Assembly (NCBI GenBank): GCA_003553305.1
Contig: PWEB01000256.1
Coordinates: 1-7,312 of the forward strand
Reading direction: 5' to 3'
DNA from: Syntrophomonadaceae bacterium
GTDB taxonomy: Bacteria; Bacillota; Dethiobacteria; DTU022
DNA: 7,312 bases
In this document: positions 5,655 through 7,312 of the stretch, in pieces
Layout of the letters: the number at the start of each line of letters is the position of its first letter
How positions within the stretch are numbered: the first letter of the stretch is position 1
Program-made: the position numbers and the translations under genes
Notes under the pieces: model-generated
Seen by the model: the letters and a program-made list of their open reading frames with translations, nothing else
Database searches by the model: none
What the model was told of the DNA's origin: nothing

Positions 5655-6404
5655 TCATAAACGCTCCGCCCTTAGCCTGTCTATAAATTCATTCATCTTT
5701 TTAAAGTGAGACCCTTTCCAGTAAATACGGTTACAAGCCGGGCAGCAGCTAAATTGATCACACACCTGTTCAACCTTTGCCGGGACCTGCCCTTTCACTT
5801 CGGCCTTTGACACCTTGCTGAGCAATTCATTGCACTGCATGCAGCGGGTAAATGGATCAATTGCATTAAAAAGATCAAAGCGGTGTAGGACTTCTGCCAC
5901 CTGCTGATGCCCTTTTTCAGAACGCACAAGATAACCGTGGTTAACCACAGCCCTTTTAAGCAGTCCGCGGTCCCTGGTTAACAAGATCCGCCGCTCATTA
6001 ACCGATATTTCGGCTAATTCCTGATCAGTATAGCTATTATGATAAAGAGTATCAAAACCGAGCATCCTTAAGTAGGAAGCTAATTTACCTAAGTGGGTAT
6101 CGAGAACAAACCGGCTTTCACGCAAAGGCTCAGGCCGGACCTGTAGAAGCGGGGAAATATCAAGCGCTTCAAAGATAGGGTAGACACTAATCTGCTCACC
6201 ATCTGCAGCACGATGGGTAAAATCAACCGATCTTCCGTTAACCAGGATTAAATCAACCTCAGTATGAGGTATCCCTAGCGATTCAATAAGGTCTTTAACA
6301 GTCGGGTGGCCAGAGAAAAAATGCGTAAAAGTTAACTGGCGTTTTTCAAATGGAAGAAAATCATTTAGTTCTGCGTAAAAACGTATATAAACCACAGAAG
6401 ACAT
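5655..6404 (-). CDS. Ubiquitin-like beta-grasp plus Mut7-C RNase domain protein
   Basis: 249 residues from ATG 6404. Residues 1-88 are a ThiS/MoaD-like beta-grasp domain (Mut7-C ubiquitin), with VYIRFYAELNDFLP at the start, LILVNGRSVDF in the middle and no C-terminal diglycine. Residues 97-180 form the PIN-fold Mut7-C domain: RFVLDTHLGKLASYLRMLGF with Asp102, and LLTRDRGLL with Asp145, the probable acidic metal-binding residues. A zinc-ribbon end follows, with CMQC (188-191), CPAC (221-224) and IYWKGSH. The family is named after the C-terminal part of nematode MUT-7 and is predicted to be an RNase; bacterial members are mostly untested. ATG 6404 has GGGGTG seven bases upstream; TTG 6419 with AGGAAAGG is the alternative (254 residues). 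It follows the PilZ gene by 51 bases on the same strand with no terminator seen, so they are likely co-transcribed. It ends two bases from the typA stop. Confidence 0.92.
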   Translation of the reverse strand: MSSVVYIRFYAELNDFLPFEKRQLTFTHFFSGHPTVKDLIESLGIPHTEVDLILVNGRSVDFTHRAADGEQISVYPIFEALDISPLLQVRPEPLRESRFVLDTHLGKLASYLRMLGFDTLYHNSYTDQELAEISVNERRILLTRDRGLLKRAVVNHGYLVRSEKGHQQVAEVLHRFDLFNAIDPFTRCMQCNELLSKVSKAEVKGQVPAKVEQVCDQFSCCPACNRIYWKGSHFKKMNEFIDRLRAERL

Positions 6405-6455
6405 AAACCGGCACCCCAAACTAGCCTTTCCTGGTTATCAGCTTCCAACTAATTG

Positions 6456-7079
6456 TCAATTCAACATTTGACACTGAAAAAGATAATTTTTGAGGACCTC
6501 TTTCATCTCCATACTAATTTCCCGGATATCCAAAGCGAGGCCAATTTTTCGATCATCGCTAACATCATAAGTTCTCACTATTTCCCCGGAAAAAGTGAGC
6601 TCATATTCACCGGGAATGTCAATGGCAGTTTGTATGTTTGTTCCCTCAGTCAGCGGGGCATCTTTCGCTATTTCCACAAAACAACCACTCAGTGAAATAT
6701 TTGTAACCCGGCCGGGAAGATGGTCGTACTCAGTGCTACATTCACAAAAAAGATCAATATCGAAACGTGCGTAACGGCGCAAAGATGTTTTTTTAAATTC
6801 CTTCGGTTTACCGCAAACCAGCAATGGCACCTTGCCCGGACGGTTTTCAATAACAAACACATTCGTCACATACGCTTTTTGATCTTCCTCTATCTCGAGC
6901 CTCAAGGTCAACTCCCGCCCCTCTTCAATATAGACCGGAATTCCATTATCAAAAGGAGCCTGCAGAACCAGGAAATTATGCTCTAGATCTTCAATTATGG
7001 TATTATAACTTCTAATTAAATTTGTTTCGGTTATGATCTCGACTTTTAATGCTGCCCCAGGGTGGAACAATTCATTCAT
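6456..7079 (-). CDS. YcgR/YpfA-like PilZ domain protein (c-di-GMP receptor)
   Basis: 207 residues from ATG 7079. The N-terminal half (about 5-95) is a beta-rich YcgR-type domain (PilZN). The C-terminal half is a PilZ domain with both c-di-GMP binding elements: the RxxxR motif in LRRYARFDI (Arg101, Arg105) and the (D/N)xSxxG motif as NISLSG (127-132). All key ligand residues are present, so binding is likely. Relatives in Bacillota (YpfA/MotI/DgrA type) act as motility brakes on the flagellar motor, but no flagellar gene is visible here. Start choice: ATG 7079 has GTGGAG eight bases upstream; GTG 7097 (with AAGGGG) and GTG 7106 are alternatives that add 6 or 9 residues. The gene precedes the Mut7-C RNase gene by 51 bases and is probably first in that transcript. 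Confidence 0.93.
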   Translation of the reverse strand: MNELFHPGAALKVEIITETNLIRSYNTIIEDLEHNFLVLQAPFDNGIPVYIEEGRELTLRLEIEEDQKAYVTNVFVIENRPGKVPLLVCGKPKEFKKTSLRRYARFDIDLFCECSTEYDHLPGRVTNISLSGCFVEIAKDAPLTEGTNIQTAIDIPGEYELTFSGEIVRTYDVSDDRKIGLALDIREISMEMKEVLKNYLFQCQMLN

Positions 7080-7130
7080 CAATTTTTCTCCACTCACTAA
7101 AACCACCCCTTACATTTTAATATTTTATTT

Positions 7131-7159
7131 ATAGTATTTTTTCTTCACTGGCATATAAA
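7131..7159 (-). promoter_or_regulatory. Possible promoter of the PilZ/RNase operon
   Basis: On the minus strand TTTATA (plus 7154-7159), 17 bases, then TACTAT (plus 7131-7136), four of six matches in each hexamer, in an AT-rich stretch. The start would fall near 7125, about 45 bases before ATG 7079. AT-richness makes chance matches likely. Confidence 0.33.
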
Positions 7160-7241
7160 GTCCTGCTGAAAAACAAAATCTCAGAAAACATATATTTTTG
7201 TATCAGCACCTTTGATTTAAATTAACTTGTCTATTCACAGT

Positions 7242-7310
7242 TCAGGCTGACTTTAATAATGGGATACCCAGGCGTTTCAATTCAAGACTAATCAAGATAT
7301 AGGTAACCGC
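7242..7310 (-). CDS. C-terminal end of an unidentified gene (cut by right window edge)
   Basis: Reading leftward from 7310, one frame is open for 22 codons to TGA at 7242-7244, ending LELKRLGIPLLKSA; the other two frames hit stops at once (within eight codons). The residues look like an amphipathic helix at the end of a protein and codon choice is ordinary for the window. It is too short to name. It would be the gene upstream of PilZ on the same strand, about 160 bases away, with no clear terminator between. Confidence 0.45.
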   Translation of the reverse strand, partial: AVTYILISLELKRLGIPLLKSA

Positions 7311-7312
7311 AA

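Noticed and set aside
6453..6986. Plus-strand ORFs of 80 and 88 codons opposite the PilZ gene
   Set aside because: They are antisense shadows of a well-supported PilZ coding region with intact motifs.
7193..7230. Sigma-D/FliA-like promoter (GCTGATAC with TTAA upstream) ahead of the PilZ gene
   Set aside because: The -10 matches six of eight bases of GCCGATAA but the TTAA is at 14 rather than 15 bases and matches poorly; no flagellar gene is present to support it.

Overview
The window looks like chromosomal DNA of a low-to-mid GC Gram-positive bacterium, most likely a Clostridia-type member of the Bacillota. This rests on strong AGGAGG-type ribosome binding sites, frequent TTG/GTG starts, compact short operons, a small ferredoxin gene, and the mix of families (GlsB/YeaQ-like stress membrane protein, TypA, a YpfA/YcgR-like PilZ protein and a Mut7-C ubiquitin/RNase protein). 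The assignment is an inference from content, not from a marker gene. I see no insertion sequence, CRISPR array, tRNA or rRNA.

Layout, left to right. (1) Positions 1-1298, minus strand: a small one-helix membrane protein followed 12 bases later by a penicillin-acylase-family Ntn hydrolase that runs off the left edge. (2) Positions 1299-1479: a divergent promoter region with an extended -10 promoter facing each way and an inverted repeat between them. (3) Positions 1480-1934, plus strand: a two-gene operon of tiny membrane proteins (GlsB/YeaQ family plus a 55-residue protein), closed by a good intrinsic terminator at about 1980-2020. (4) Positions 2076-2845, minus strand: an HPP-family membrane protein followed by a 51-residue ferredoxin-like protein with only seven of the usual eight cluster cysteines. 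(5) Positions 3087-3686, minus strand: a METTL7/PmtA-like SAM methyltransferase. (6) Positions 3823-5652, plus strand: the ribosome-associated GTPase TypA/BipA with a TTG start. (7) Positions 5655-7079, minus strand: a PilZ (c-di-GMP receptor) gene followed by a ubiquitin-like/Mut7-C RNase gene, which meets typA tail to tail with two bases between the stop codons. (8) At the right edge, minus strand, the last 22 codons of another probable gene.

Most genes are of recognisable housekeeping or signalling type. I do not see a convincing undescribed multi-gene system. The points most worth checking are the HPP plus seven-cysteine ferredoxin pair, with a possible frameshift at the ferredoxin end; the pairing of a c-di-GMP receptor gene with a predicted RNase gene; and the almost overlapping convergent ends of typA and the RNase gene.
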